Origin: Gammaproteobacteria bacterium RIFOXYD12_FULL_61_37 | GTDB lineage: Bacteria; Pseudomonadota; Gammaproteobacteria; Chromatiales; Chromatiaceae | Assembly: GCA_001801995.1 (NCBI GenBank) | Contig: MGZB01000007.1 | Span: 1-58,060 of the forward strand | Reading direction: 5' to 3' | DNA length: 58,060 nt | In this document: piece after piece, positions 32,576-43,638 of the stretch | How the letters are laid out: the number at the start of each line of letters is the position of its first letter | How positions within the stretch are numbered: position 1 is the stretch's first letter | The notes under the pieces: model-generated | What the model was told of the DNA's origin: nothing | The model's database searches: none | What the model saw: the letters and a program-made list of their open reading frames with translations, nothing else | Translations under genes and position numbers: made by a program

Positions 32576-33766
32576 TCAGGCGTCCAGGGACTGATAGTAA
32601 TCCATCAGGATCTTCGCCACTTCGGGGCGGGAGAATTCGGGGGGGGGCGCAATGCCATTGCCCAGCAATTCACGCACCTTGGTGCCGGAGAGGAGCACGA
32701 AGTCTTCCTTGGTGTGGTCCGGAGCTTCGCACATCATCACCACCTTGTTCAGCTTCTTGGAATAGGCGGTGTGGTCGGCCTTGAAGATCTCGATGGCCAG
32801 GGCGCCCTTGGGCACCTCTTCGTCGAAGATGGTCTGGGCATCGAAGGCGCCGTAGTAGTCGCCCACGCCGGCGTGGTCGCGGCCGATGATGAAGTGGGTG
32901 GCACCCATGTTCTGGCGGAAGTAGGCATGCAGCACGGCCTCGCGGGGGCCGGCGTAGAGCATGTCGAAACCGTAGCCGGTGACCATGGCGCTGTTGGGCG
33001 GGAAATAGAGTTCGACCATCTTGCGGATGGCGGCATCGCGCACGGGGGCGGGGATATCACCCTTCTTCAGCTTGCCGAGCAGCATGTGGATGACCAGACC
33101 ATCGCAGTTCAGACGCTCCATGGCCATGTGGCACAGCTCTTCGTGCGCCAGGTGCATGGGGTTGCGGGTCTGGAAGGCGACCACGCGGCTCCAGCCGCGC
33201 TCCTTGATCTCGTTGCGGATCTCGACGGCGGTGCGGAAGGTGTCGGGGAAATCGTCCTGGAAGTAGGAGAAATGCAGCACCTGAATGGAGCCGGAGACGG
33301 CGAAGCGGCCCTGGGTGTTGAAGGTCTTGACGCCGACGTGGTCCATGTCCTCGGTGCGGTAGACCTTCTGGGTCATGGTCTTCATCTGGGCGTCGGTCAC
33401 CTCTTCGATGGCCGAAACGTCCATGATCGCCAGGACCGGATTGCCGTCCATGTTGGGGTCGCGCAGGGCGATGCGCTTGGCGCCCTTGATGGCGTCCACG
33501 TTTTCCAGCAGGCAGAGCAGGGGAACCGGGAAGAAGGAGCCGTCGGTCAGGGTCATCTTTTCGGCGGCGCCCATGGCGTCGGCGACATTCATGAAGCCCT
33601 GGAGCGGGTTGAAATAGCCAGCGCCCATCATCACCGCGTTGCCGGCGGCCTGGGAGCTGATGACGACGGAAGGCAGGGTCTCCGCTTCCTTCATCAGGGC
33701 GTGATGCTTCTCGGAATCGTAGACGAACAGGGGTTTGAGTTCGTCGGAACCAACGGGCTTGATCAT
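32576..33766 (-). CDS. sat: ATP sulfurylase, homomeric (Sat)
   Basis: 396 aa sulfate adenylyltransferase. Key motifs: QTRNP (ATP/sulfate binding), HLAH in NPMHLAHEEL, and IGRDHAGVGD. It is the single-subunit type, unlike the assimilatory CysDN. In sulfur oxidisers this enzyme runs backwards, converting APS plus pyrophosphate to ATP and sulfate after AprBA oxidises sulfite. No aprBA or APS kinase adjoins. Together with soxXA it supports sulfur oxidation. Preceded by a GGAGAGAA-like site and followed by a strong terminator. Confidence 0.95.
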   Translation of the reverse strand: MIKPVGSDELKPLFVYDSEKHHALMKEAETLPSVVISSQAAGNAVMMGAGYFNPLQGFMNVADAMGAAEKMTLTDGSFFPVPLLCLLENVDAIKGAKRIALRDPNMDGNPVLAIMDVSAIEEVTDAQMKTMTQKVYRTEDMDHVGVKTFNTQGRFAVSGSIQVLHFSYFQDDFPDTFRTAVEIRNEIKERGWSRVVAFQTRNPMHLAHEELCHMAMERLNCDGLVIHMLLGKLKKGDIPAPVRDAAIRKMVELYFPPNSAMVTGYGFDMLYAGPREAVLHAYFRQNMGATHFIIGRDHAGVGDYYGAFDAQTIFDEEVPKGALAIEIFKADHTAYSKKLNKVVMMCEAPDHTKEDFVLLSGTKVRELLGNGIAPPPEFSRPEVAKILMDYYQSLDA

Positions 33767-33880
33767 GTGGGATTCTCTCCTTTCAGGTGGGACCCCGGCG
33801 TCCGGGGCAAATTGGGCGTAACCCTACCACAGGATTAAAGAATGGGCACAAGACAATATTTATACCCAGACAGAAAGGTT

Positions 33881-34597
33881 TTACCCCGATGCCAGTGCCT
33901 CCTCCACCTCCCGCCGGATGGCCTCCAGGCTGGCCATGGGGTCGGGGGCAGCAGTGATGGGCCGGCCGATGACGAGGTAGCTACTGCCGCCGCGAATGGC
34001 ATCGCCGGGGGTCTTGATGCGTTGCTGATCGTCGCTGGCGGAGCCGCCGGGGCGCACACCGGGGGTCACGAGCAGGAACCCCTCGCCCAGGGTCCGGCGG
34101 ATCACTTCGGTCTCCAAGGGGGAGCAGACAACGCCGTCGAGACCGGACGCCTGGCCCAGGGCGGCGAGACGCAGGACGTTGTCCACCGGCTCCCCGCTGA
34201 ATCCGGCCTCGGCGATGTCCGCCCGCGAGAGGCTGGTGAGGATGGTCACACCGATCAGCAGGGGACGCTGGGCGTAGCCCTCCAACGCCTCGCGGGCGGC
34301 GACCATCATCTTGCGCCCGCCGGAGGCATGGACGTTGAGCATCCAGACCCCCAAATCGGCCGCGGCCTTGCAGGCCGCCGCCACGGTGTTGGGGATGTCG
34401 TGGTATTTCAGGTCGAGGAAGACATCGAACCCCTTGCCGATGATGGCGCGCACCAGATCGGGGCCGAAGCGGGTGAACATCTCCTTGCCCACTTTGATCC
34501 GGCATTGGCCGGGGTCCAGTCTCGCCAGGAGTTCCATGGCCGGCTCCTGGGCTGCAAAGTCGAACGCGACGATGATGCGCGGGCCTTGGATTTTCAT
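33881..34597 (-). CDS. pyrF: Orotidine 5'-phosphate decarboxylase
   Basis: 238 aa TIM-barrel enzyme, last step of UMP synthesis. The active-site signature [10 protein letters not shown] carries the catalytic Lys and Asp residues; the phosphate-binding end shows VTPGVRPGG and LVIGRPIT. It lies 69 bp after lapB, completing the lapA-lapB-pyrF order conserved in gammaproteobacteria. Confidence 0.96.
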   Translation of the reverse strand: MKIQGPRIIVAFDFAAQEPAMELLARLDPGQCRIKVGKEMFTRFGPDLVRAIIGKGFDVFLDLKYHDIPNTVAAACKAAADLGVWMLNVHASGGRKMMVAAREALEGYAQRPLLIGVTILTSLSRADIAEAGFSGEPVDNVLRLAALGQASGLDGVVCSPLETEVIRRTLGEGFLLVTPGVRPGGSASDDQQRIKTPGDAIRGGSSYLVIGRPITAAPDPMASLEAIRREVEEALASG

Positions 34598-34666
34598 TGG
34601 GTAGGGTTCCTGTGGGTTGATTGGGCTTGAGACTGGAGGCTGGAGGAAAGTGCCTCAAACCTGAAC

Positions 34667-35863
34667 TCAAATCTCATCGACGATGAGGCCGTTGCCCCTC
34701 GGCGCCTGGCAATCGCTGAATGAAACCGGCTTGATGGAACTCCAGGTCTTGCAACCTGGGCACTGCCAGTGCAACCGGCGCGCCAGGAAACCGCACTGAC
34801 CACAGCGGTAGCCGTAGCTTGTCTCCAGCATGCGGGCGATCAGTTCCTTCAGGATGGGCAGCAACTCTGCCGGTTCATCCGCTGCATCCTTCAGGTGAAT
34901 GGATAGAAGGTGTTCAAGGCCGCGCAGGCTGGGGTGATTCGACAGGAAGTGGATCATCCATTCGGTGGCCGCCTTGTCGCCCTGTTCAATCCGCACCATA
35001 TCGGCCAGGGCCATGGCGGCATCGACGTTCCCCTGCTTTTCGGCATTATGGCGCAGCAGTTCACGGAATACCTGGCGATTGCCGATCCGGTTGCTGCATT
35101 CCGACAGGGGAGCGATGACCTCGCCGATGAAATTGGGGTCCTGGGACTCGACCCGCGCAAAGTGGCGGTAGGCCACGGTGATATCTCCCTGCTCCATGGC
35201 CAACTGCCCCAGCAGCATGGTCGCGCGGACGGAGTTCTTATCGGCGGCCAGCGCCTTTTTCAACAGGGATTCAGCCAGGCCTTCGTCCCGCGTGCCCCTC
35301 GCCTTCTGGGCCTGCTCGCAGAAATAGTGGGCCCGTTCCACCCGGAGGGAAGGCTCGCCCAGGGATTCGAGCCGCTGGGCCATCAGCAGGCATTTTTCCC
35401 AGTCCCTTTCCTGCTGATAGATGAAATGGAGGTTGCGCGACGCCTCGACCTGGAAGAGCTTCTGGACCACCAGTTCATCGAACAGCCCTTCGGCGCGGTC
35501 GAACAGGCCCGCCCGCAGGTAATCCTGCCCCAGCTCCAAGAGGGCCTGGGCGCGCTGTTCCTTAGTGAGCGTGGGGCGGGCGATCAGGTTCTGGTGAATG
35601 CGGATGGCGCGGTCCACTTCGCCCCGGCGGCGAAAGAGGTTGCCGAGGGCAAGATGCGTCTCCACGGTCTCGCTGTCCACCTCCAGCAGCTGGATGAAGA
35701 CATCGATGGCCTTGTCGGGCTGCTCGTTGAGGAGGAGATTCAAGCCCTTGAAATAGACAGGGTTGTGATCCCTGGACTGGGGCTCGGAGCCACGGCTCCG
35801 TCGGCCGGAATACCAGCCTGTCGCTGCCGCCAGGGGCAAGAGGAGAAAGAGAAACTCCATCAT
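34667..35863 (-). CDS. lapB: LapB (YciM), lipopolysaccharide assembly regulator
   Basis: 398 aa. An N-terminal transmembrane anchor (about 2-18) is followed by about nine TPR-type helical repeats, then a rubredoxin-like metal knuckle with Cys354, 357, 368 and 371 (CGQC...CPGC). LapB adjusts lipopolysaccharide synthesis by directing LpxC to the FtsH protease. It follows lapA by 48 bp. Length and domains are as expected for the family. Confidence 0.95.
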   Translation of the reverse strand: MMEFLFLLLPLAAATGWYSGRRSRGSEPQSRDHNPVYFKGLNLLLNEQPDKAIDVFIQLLEVDSETVETHLALGNLFRRRGEVDRAIRIHQNLIARPTLTKEQRAQALLELGQDYLRAGLFDRAEGLFDELVVQKLFQVEASRNLHFIYQQERDWEKCLLMAQRLESLGEPSLRVERAHYFCEQAQKARGTRDEGLAESLLKKALAADKNSVRATMLLGQLAMEQGDITVAYRHFARVESQDPNFIGEVIAPLSECSNRIGNRQVFRELLRHNAEKQGNVDAAMALADMVRIEQGDKAATEWMIHFLSNHPSLRGLEHLLSIHLKDAADEPAELLPILKELIARMLETSYGYRCGQCGFLARRLHWQCPGCKTWSSIKPVSFSDCQAPRGNGLIVDEI

Positions 35864-35911
35864 GATCTACGGCATCCATTCACAAAGGGTTGCTCCACGG
35901 GGGCATGGGGA

Positions 35912-36196
35912 TCAGTCCTTGATCGGCAGGGACCGCAGGTTGTCGATCTCTTCCTGTGCCAGGCGCTGTTTGCGGCGCAAATCGCTGACTTCATGGCGCA
36001 AGCGCACCAAGGCGCCGAGAGAGGCAACCACCCCCAGCAATGCCCCCAGCAACAGGGCTGCCACCAGGATCAAGGCCAGCGGCGCCTCTTGCACACCGAG
36101 ATAATAGTTCAGGTTCACCGGTGCGGCATTCATCACGGCAAAGGCCGCGCCGATCACAACGATGAACAGAACCAGAATAAATTTGATGATTCGCAC
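35912..36196 (-). CDS. lapA: LapA-domain (DUF1049) inner-membrane protein
   Basis: 94 aa from GTG 36196, chosen because AGGAG (36203-36207) is ideally spaced; the upstream TTG start at 36217 is less likely. Two transmembrane helices (about 3-24 and 36-60) flank the NAAPVNLNYYLG motif typical of LapA, followed by a charged coiled coil (RLRHEVSDLRRKQRLAQEE). It acts with LapB in envelope assembly. The ihfB gene, often found upstream of lapA in enterobacteria, is absent here. Confidence 0.9.
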   Translation of the reverse strand: MRIIKFILVLFIVVIGAAFAVMNAAPVNLNYYLGVQEAPLALILVAALLLGALLGVVASLGALVRLRHEVSDLRRKQRLAQEEIDNLRSLPIKD

Positions 36197-36364
36197 AGCA
36201 AGCTCCTGTAACTCCAAAAGGCGTTGGTGCCAATCACTGCTTCCCTACGCCCTATACCAAGATTGTGCGGAGAGCACCGGGAAAAGTCCAATTGCAATAA
36301 TGGGGAAACCGGAAAGGGCAAGGGACCCGGAAGGGTCCCCCGCCCAAACCCCGCCTGTGATGGG

Positions 36365-37588
36365 CTAGGGCAGGACCCGGCCGATAACCAGACGCAGGGG
36401 CTCGGCACCGGCGGTAGCCGTCTCCAGGGAATCACTTTCCAGATCGCCGCTTTGCGCCATGGGTCCCGCTCCCTTGACGATCCGGGCCTGTACCAGAACC
36501 TTGGGAAATTTCGACAGCCGCAGATCCGGGCTCATGGCCATGGCGTCGGTCAGCGACACCTCGGCGGGCAGATCGGCCGCCTTGAGCTTGACCACGGCAA
36601 GCGGCATGGGCGGCCCCTCGATCGCCTTGGCCATAACGAAGAGGCTATCACCTGGCGCGACCTTCTCCTTCAGCTTCTCGTCCAGGATCACCGAGACCCT
36701 GATCTCGATCCCTGGGTTTGCGGGTACCGGGGCAACCGTGGGGATATCGGCCTCGCTCAATCCGCCCTCCTGCATCGAGCGTTCGATCAGCGAACCCAGT
36801 TGGGCGCTGGTCTTGGGGTCGTCCTGCACCTGCGGCAGAACCCGGCGCCAATAAGCAATGGCCTCCTTGTGCTTGGCCTGTTCCTGCATAGCGATGCCCA
36901 GCATCCAGAGGGCGGTGGGATCATCCGGCGCCTGTTCCAGCGCCTTGCGCAACAGCTCCTCGGGCCTGCCGCTGACCTTGCCGCCGGAGGCAAGGGCCAG
37001 GACGTCGGCGAGGGCAGTGAGCACGGACGGATTGTCTCCAGCCAGCTTGTGGACCTTCTCCAGCGCGGCGACCGCCTCGGGATAGCGCCCCAGGGAAGAA
37101 TAGGACCGGCCCAGGATGAACCAGCCCTCGGCGTTATCGGGGTTTTCCTTCAGCTTCTCCTCCAGCTTGACGAGCATTTCCTCCATGCTCGGCTTGCCGG
37201 GTTGCCCGCTCTGGTGGTCTCCCTGAACCACCAGCAAACCGGGCGCCCCCAGGGTCAGGTAGAGCAACAGCGCCACCAGGGGAACCAGAACCAGGACGGA
37301 CGCCAGGGCCAGCTTGGCGGGCGCCGCTTCCAGGGGCGCCTCCTTCGCATCGCGCAGGTCGTCGATCAGGTTGCCCTCCAAATCGGCCTTGGCCTGCTCG
37401 AACATGGCGCCGGAGAGAACGCCTGACTCCCGTTCGGACTCCAGCTCGGCCAGGCGCTCCCTGGCGATGCGCACGTTGCGGGCGTTGAGGTCCTCGGCCT
37501 CCGTCTTGTTGGGGCGCAGGAGGGCCGGTGCCAATATCAGCAGGCCCGAGACTGTCATCAGGGCCGCAGCCACCCAGAAAATCGTCAT
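36365..37588 (-). CDS. ccmI: CcmI, cytochrome c maturation TPR protein
   Basis: 407 aa. Two transmembrane helices (about 4-22 and 95-113) precede a periplasmic TPR domain (about 150-290: NAEGWFILGRSYSSLGRYPEA is its recognisable start) and a C-terminal beta-rich domain. CcmI binds apocytochrome c and hands it to the CcmFH haem ligase. It overlaps ccmH by 4 bp in the ccmF-ccmG-ccmH-ccmI run. Serves SoxXA among other cytochromes. Confidence 0.92.
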   Translation of the reverse strand: MTIFWVAAALMTVSGLLILAPALLRPNKTEAEDLNARNVRIARERLAELESERESGVLSGAMFEQAKADLEGNLIDDLRDAKEAPLEAAPAKLALASVLVLVPLVALLLYLTLGAPGLLVVQGDHQSGQPGKPSMEEMLVKLEEKLKENPDNAEGWFILGRSYSSLGRYPEAVAALEKVHKLAGDNPSVLTALADVLALASGGKVSGRPEELLRKALEQAPDDPTALWMLGIAMQEQAKHKEAIAYWRRVLPQVQDDPKTSAQLGSLIERSMQEGGLSEADIPTVAPVPANPGIEIRVSVILDEKLKEKVAPGDSLFVMAKAIEGPPMPLAVVKLKAADLPAEVSLTDAMAMSPDLRLSKFPKVLVQARIVKGAGPMAQSGDLESDSLETATAGAEPLRLVIGRVLP

Positions 37589-38049
37589 CGATCATCCCCT
37601 TCCAGCAACTCATGGGCCTTGGCCCGCTGTTCATCGGTCAAGGCAAAGTCGTTCTGCGCCCGCCCCCGCTGCCGCACGACCCGGAACAACACAAAGAAGC
37701 CGACGGCCAGCAGGATAAAGGGGCCGGCCCAGAGGAACAGGGTGATCCCCTTCACGGGCGGCCGGTAAAGAACGAAATCGCCGTAGCGCTCCACCATGTA
37801 GGCGACGATCTCGGTCTCGCTCTTGCCGGCGCTGACCATCTCATAGGTCTTGCGGCGCAGATCCTGGGCCAGCTCGGCGTTGGAATCGGCCAGATTCTGG
37901 TTCTGGCAGACCAGGCAGCGGAGCTCGTCGATCAGCTTCTTGTAGATCGCCTCCTGCCGGGGATTCTCGAAACGGTGGATCTCGATGGTCGTGGCCTGGG
38001 CGGCCATCGCCCCCGCAAGCAACAGAAGCGACAACAACAGAGGTTTCAT
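37585..38049 (-). CDS. ccmH: CcmH, thiol-reducing component of cytochrome c haem ligation
   Basis: 154 aa. A signal peptide (about 1-19) is followed by the reactive motif RCLVCQN (Cys45 and Cys48), and a transmembrane helix near 104-124. CcmH reduces the CXXCH cysteines of apocytochromes and joins CcmF. This is the short form without a fused TPR domain, which is supplied by ccmI. Starts at the last base of the ccmG stop. Confidence 0.95.
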   Translation of the reverse strand: MKPLLLSLLLLAGAMAAQATTIEIHRFENPRQEAIYKKLIDELRCLVCQNQNLADSNAELAQDLRRKTYEMVSAGKSETEIVAYMVERYGDFVLYRPPVKGITLFLWAGPFILLAVGFFVLFRVVRQRGRAQNDFALTDEQRAKAHELLEGDDR

Positions 38050-38600
38050 CAGGGCTGTCCCTCCAACTGACGTACCAGGGGCTCGAAGCGTTCCCGCCAG
38101 ACATCCTCGTTGATGGCCCCTTCGTATTTCAGGCGAATGATCCCCTGCTTATCGACAACGAAGGTCTCGGGCGCGCCATAAACGCCCCAATCGATGGCCA
38201 CATTGCCGGCCTGGTCGTCGGCGATCATGAGGAAGGGATTGCCCAGCTTGGCGATCATCTCGCGGCCCTTGGCCGGGTCGTCACGCCAATCGACGCCGAC
38301 GATGTTCACCCCCTTGTCCTTGGCGAGATGGAGCAGATAACCGTGTTCGCGCCAGCACTCGGGGCACCAGGTGCCCCAGACGTTCATCAGCCAGACCTTG
38401 CCCCGCATGGCGGCCGGATCGACCTTCTTCCCCGGTTGGAGCAGGTCCGGAATGGAGAAGGCGGGTGCCTGCTTGCCAATGAAGGGTGAAGGCACATGGC
38501 GGGGGTTGTATTCCCCCTGGTTGATCTTTTTGAGGGTGAAGAAAAACAGGCCCGCCAGCAGCAGGAAGAGGACCAGTGGAATCAGTGCCTTGGCTTTCAT
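38049..38600 (-). CDS. ccmG: CcmG/DsbE thiol-disulfide oxidoreductase
   Basis: 183 aa membrane-anchored periplasmic thioredoxin. Transmembrane anchor about 5-23; active site WCPEC (Cys79 and Cys82); cis-Pro region in YGAPETFVVD. It keeps apocytochrome c and CcmH reduced. Overlaps ccmF by 4 bp and ccmH by 1 bp. Confidence 0.96.
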   Translation of the reverse strand: MKAKALIPLVLFLLLAGLFFFTLKKINQGEYNPRHVPSPFIGKQAPAFSIPDLLQPGKKVDPAAMRGKVWLMNVWGTWCPECWREHGYLLHLAKDKGVNIVGVDWRDDPAKGREMIAKLGNPFLMIADDQAGNVAIDWGVYGAPETFVVDKQGIIRLKYEGAINEDVWRERFEPLVRQLEGQP

Positions 38601-40573
38601 GCAACCCCCGTTGCCATCTTGTCTTTCGCCACCGCCGCACGCCGTTTCATCGACCGGTAGCGCCGGTCGGTGGCTGCAACAAAACCACCCAGGGCCATCA
38701 CCAGCCCGCCGAGCCAGATCCAGCGGATGAAGGGCTTGTGATAGAGACGTACCGCCCAGGCCTTGCCGCCGAGGGGTTCGCCCAGGGCGACAAAGAGGTC
38801 GCGTGTCAGGCCGGGATCTATCCCCGCCTCTGTCATGGGCATACCCTGCGCCCGATAGGTGCGCTTCTCGGGATGCAGCCGCGTAACCAGTTGACCCGCG
38901 CGGGTCACGCGAAACTCCCCGCGGCTGGCGGTGAAGTTCGGCCCGGAGAAATCCTCCACGCCGATAAATTCAAAGTTATAGCCCCCCAGTTCATAGCTCT
39001 GTCCCGGCTCCAGACGCACATCCTCTTCCTTGCTGTAGAGCGAGGTCAGGGTGACGCCGACGATGAACAGGGCGACGCCCAGGTGTCCCAGGGCCATGCC
39101 CCAATAGGCGCGAGGCAGCGCCTTCAACCCGGCGGCCAGGGAAGGCTTGTTGGCAATCCGGTCGCGCAGGCCGGCCAGGGTGGCCAGGACCACCCATAAC
39201 GCCATCACCAGCCCTAGAGCAGCCTGCCAGTGAAACACCGGTGCGGCGGCAACAGCCAACAACACCCCGGCGGTCAGGCTGAGCATCGCGGCGACACGCA
39301 GTTTCAGCCAGAGAACGCCCGGCTCATCCCGTTTCCAACGGACCAGGGTACCCACCCCCAACACCAGCGCCAAAGGCAGGGCAAGCGGCACAAAGACGCT
39401 GTTGAAATAGGGAGGCCCCACCGAGATCTTGCCCAGATTCAGGGCATCCAGGACCAGGGGGTAGAGGGTGCCGAGCAGAATGGCCGCCGTGAGGGCGGTC
39501 AATAGCAGGTTGTTGAGCAGCAGGCCGGTCTCCCGCGACAGGGGCGAGAAGCCCACCCGGCTGCGGATATTGTCGGCGCGCGCGGCATAGAGCGTCAGAG
39601 AGCCGCCCACCACCAGGCACAGGAAAAGGAGGACGAAGAGGCCGCGCCCAGGGTCGGATGCAAAGGCGTGGACCGAGGTCAGCACCCCGGAACGCACCAG
39701 GAAGGTGCCCAGGAGGCTGAGCGCAAAGGCAAAGATCGCCAGCAGCACCGTCCAGGCCTTGAAGGCCCCGCGCTTCTCGGTCACCGCCAGGGAATGCATC
39801 AGGGCCGTTCCCACCAGCCAGGGCATGAAAGAGGCGTTTTCCACCGGGTCCCAGAACCACCAGCCGCCCCAGCCCAGTTCGTAATAGGCCCACCAGCTCC
39901 CCAACGCAATACCCAGCGTCAGGAACATCCAGGCGATATTGGTCCAGGGCCGCGACCAGCGCGCCCAGACGGCATCGAGCCGACCGTCCAGCATGGCGGC
40001 AATGGCAAAGGCAAAGGGCACCACGAATCCCACATAACCCATATAGAGCATCGGCGGATGGATCGCCAGACCGAAGTCCTGCAACAGGGGATTGAGGTCG
40101 CGCCCTTGCGCCGGGGCCGGCCAGAGGCGTTCGAAAGGATTGGAGGTGAAGATCAGAAAGGCGAGAAAGCCGAGGCTGATCAGGCCCATGACGCCGATCA
40201 CGTTGGCGATCACCCGGTCCGGCATGTCGCGGCTGAAAAGCGTCACCGCCACGGTCCAGAGGGAAAGCGAGAAGGCCCAGAGCAACAACGAACCCTCATG
40301 GGCACCCCAGACCGCCGAGATCCGGAACAGCAAGGGCAGATCGGTATTGGAGTTCTGCGCCACATAGGCGACGGAGAAATCGTTGACGACAAAGGACTGT
40401 ACCAGCGTAAGGAAAGCAATCCCCAGGAAGAACAACTGGCTCCAGGCCGCCGGGCGGGCAACGCCGATCAGGGCGGCCCGGCGCCGATGGGCGCCGGTCA
40501 GAGGCAACAGGGCCTGCACTCCCGCCATGCAGAAGGCCAATATCAGGGCAAGGTGTCCGAGCTCTGGGATCAC
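38597..40573 (-). CDS. ccmF: CcmF, haem lyase of cytochrome c maturation
   Basis: 658 aa, about fourteen transmembrane helices. The tryptophan-rich WWD haem-binding segment is present (WGGWWFWDPVENASFMPWL), with flanking conserved histidines, and a large periplasmic domain near the C-terminus. It ligates haem to apocytochrome c with CcmH and CcmI. First gene of this run; ccmABCDE are not in the window and probably lie upstream on another segment. A nested inverted repeat at 40605-40731 separates it from lysS. Confidence 0.97.
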   Translation of the reverse strand: MIPELGHLALILAFCMAGVQALLPLTGAHRRRAALIGVARPAAWSQLFFLGIAFLTLVQSFVVNDFSVAYVAQNSNTDLPLLFRISAVWGAHEGSLLLWAFSLSLWTVAVTLFSRDMPDRVIANVIGVMGLISLGFLAFLIFTSNPFERLWPAPAQGRDLNPLLQDFGLAIHPPMLYMGYVGFVVPFAFAIAAMLDGRLDAVWARWSRPWTNIAWMFLTLGIALGSWWAYYELGWGGWWFWDPVENASFMPWLVGTALMHSLAVTEKRGAFKAWTVLLAIFAFALSLLGTFLVRSGVLTSVHAFASDPGRGLFVLLFLCLVVGGSLTLYAARADNIRSRVGFSPLSRETGLLLNNLLLTALTAAILLGTLYPLVLDALNLGKISVGPPYFNSVFVPLALPLALVLGVGTLVRWKRDEPGVLWLKLRVAAMLSLTAGVLLAVAAAPVFHWQAALGLVMALWVVLATLAGLRDRIANKPSLAAGLKALPRAYWGMALGHLGVALFIVGVTLTSLYSKEEDVRLEPGQSYELGGYNFEFIGVEDFSGPNFTASRGEFRVTRAGQLVTRLHPEKRTYRAQGMPMTEAGIDPGLTRDLFVALGEPLGGKAWAVRLYHKPFIRWIWLGGLVMALGGFVAATDRRYRSMKRRAAVAKDKMATGVA

Positions 40574-40604
40574 AGGTTACTCCTCAAATTCCGGGTAAAT
40601 TCCC

Positions 40605-40731
40605 GTAGGTTGGGTTAGGCGCGCAAACTCAACCTCGTCAATGGTTTCAGGAAGGCCGGTGCGCGCCGTAACCCAACAGGGGGTGGTAAGCCTGTTGGGT
40701 TACGGCGGGAATACCGCCTAACCCAACCTAC
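40605..40731. repeat. 127-bp palindromic element with nested perfect inverted repeats
   Basis: The outer pair GTAGGTTGGGTTAGGC and its exact complement (16 bp each) bound the element. An inner pair GCCGTAACCCAACAGG and its exact complement (40665-40680 and 40691-40706) forms a 16-bp stem with a 10-nt loop. The core TTGGGTTA recurs in all four arms. Non-coding; typical of the dispersed TTGGGTTACG-type repeats of beta- and gammaproteobacteria, MITE-like in build. Confidence 0.85.
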
Positions 40732-40739
40732 AACACTGT

Positions 40740-42236
<1,497 letters not shown>

Positions 42237-42256
42237 TTATTTGATATCTCAAGATT

Positions 42257-42334
42257 TAACCGCAAAGAACGCTAAGGCCGCGAAGGATTATTAATATTTC
42301 ATTAACTTTGCGCCCTTTGCGTCCTTGGCGGTTT
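42257..42334. repeat. Inverted pair of AACCGCAAAG-type repeats between prfB and lysS
   Basis: AACCGCAAAGAACGCTAAGG and, inverted, CCTTTGCGTCCTTGGCGGTT face each other across a short AT-rich loop. The same repeat family flanks the spacer at 55866-56069. Such pairs can fold into long hairpins in the mRNA. Non-coding, function unknown. Confidence 0.7.
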
Positions 42335-42341
42335 TTGTTTT

Positions 42342-43440
42342 TTATAGCCCGCTCTTCAGGCTGGACTCGATGAATTGATCCAGGTCGCCGTCCAGCACCG
42401 CCTGGGTGTTGCCGGTCTCGACCCCGGTGCGCAGATCCTTGATGCGCGACTGATCCAGCACATAGGAACGGATCTGGCTGCCCCAGCCGATGTCGGACTT
42501 GGAGTCCTCCACTATCTGCTGGGCGGCGTTGCGCTTTTGTATCTCCATCTCGTACAGCTTGGCCTTGAGCTGCTTCATTGCCGTATCTCGGTTCTTGTGC
42601 TGGGAGCGGTCGCTCTGGCAGGCCACCACGATACCCGAAGGATTATGGGTGATACGAATGGCCGATTCGGTACGGTTGACGTGCTGGCCACCGGCACCGC
42701 TGGCGCGGTAGGTATCGACGCGCAGATCGGCCGGATTGATGTCGATCTCGATGTCGTCGTCGATCTCCGGCGAGACGAATACCGCCGAAAAGGAGGTATG
42801 GCGGCGGTTGCCCGAATCGAACGGCGACTTGCGCACCAACCGGTGTACGCCGATCTCGGTACGCAGCCAGCCGAAGGCGTAGGGGCCGTCGAACTTGACC
42901 GTGGCGCTCTTGATGCCCGCTACTTCGCCAGCGGAGAGTTCGATGATCTCGACCTTGAAGCCGTGCTTCTCCCCCCAGCGCAGATACATGCGCAGCAGCA
43001 TCTCCGCCCAGTCCTGGGCCTCGGTGCCGCCGGAACCGGCCTGGATATCGAAAAAGGCGTTATGGGGGTCCATCTCGCCCGAGAACATGCGGCGGAACTC
43101 CAGCTCGGCCACCCGCTTCTCATGGCCTTTCAGATCGGCCGCCAGGGAGGCGATGGTATCCTCGTCGCCCTCCTCCACCGCCATTTGCAGCAGATCCCCA
43201 GCGTCCTCAAGCCCGGCGTCGAGGCTGTCGATGGTCCCGACAACCCCTTCCAATTGCGCCCGCTCCTTGCCCAGGGTTTGAGCCCGCTCGGGAGCATTCC
43301 AGATGGAAGGGTCCTCCAGTTCGCGCAGGACCTCGGTCAGCCGTTCCTTCTTGTCCTCGTAGTCAAAGATACCCCCTCAGAGACTTGGTACGTCCCTTGA
43401 GATCGGCAATGGCATTGGTAATCGGATTGATGTCGAGCAT
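42342..43440 (-). CDS. prfB: Peptide chain release factor 2, with programmed +1 frameshift
   Basis: The gene is read in two frames. A 25-codon first segment (43440-43366) begins [15 protein letters not shown] and ends at LRGYL followed by an in-frame TGA at 43365-43363. Skipping one base (43365) continues as DYEDKKERL in the +1 frame from 43364 to the stop at 42342, giving 365 aa. The second segment has the SPF stop-codon recognition motif (RKSPFDSG) and the catalytic GGQ ([10 protein letters not shown]). RF2 terminates at UGA and UAA; when it is scarce, ribosomes pause at the UGA and shift, so the gene regulates itself. Confidence 0.96.
43363..43377 (-). promoter_or_regulatory. prfB programmed +1 frameshift site
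   Basis: On the minus strand AGGGGGTATCTTTGA: an internal Shine-Dalgarno-like AGGGGG, the slippery CTT and the UGA stop, matching the classic prfB recoding site. Confidence 0.96.
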
Positions 43441-43638
43441 GGCCTGTCTGCGGAAAAATGAAACGGGGAATGGTACAGCAGCGGCGAACGCATTGAAAAC
43501 ACAGAAATCCGGGTTAAGCCCTTCATGGCTCGACAGGGCCACCACGAACGGTCAACTCAGGGCACACCCCCAAAAACTCCGCTGTGCTCCGTTTTTGACC
43601 CCTCAAGGGGCAAGAAACCGGCGTGTTTCTTGAGAGGC

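Noticed and set aside
32495-33838. A 447-codon plus-strand open frame antisense to sat
   Set aside because: Same GC-driven shadow effect; sat has all its catalytic motifs, and the antisense product is compositionally abnormal.
43363-43545. A 60-codon minus-strand frame beginning MVALSSHEGL
   Set aside because: Its end is simply the first segment of prfB; the part upstream of ATG 43440 is non-coding leader.
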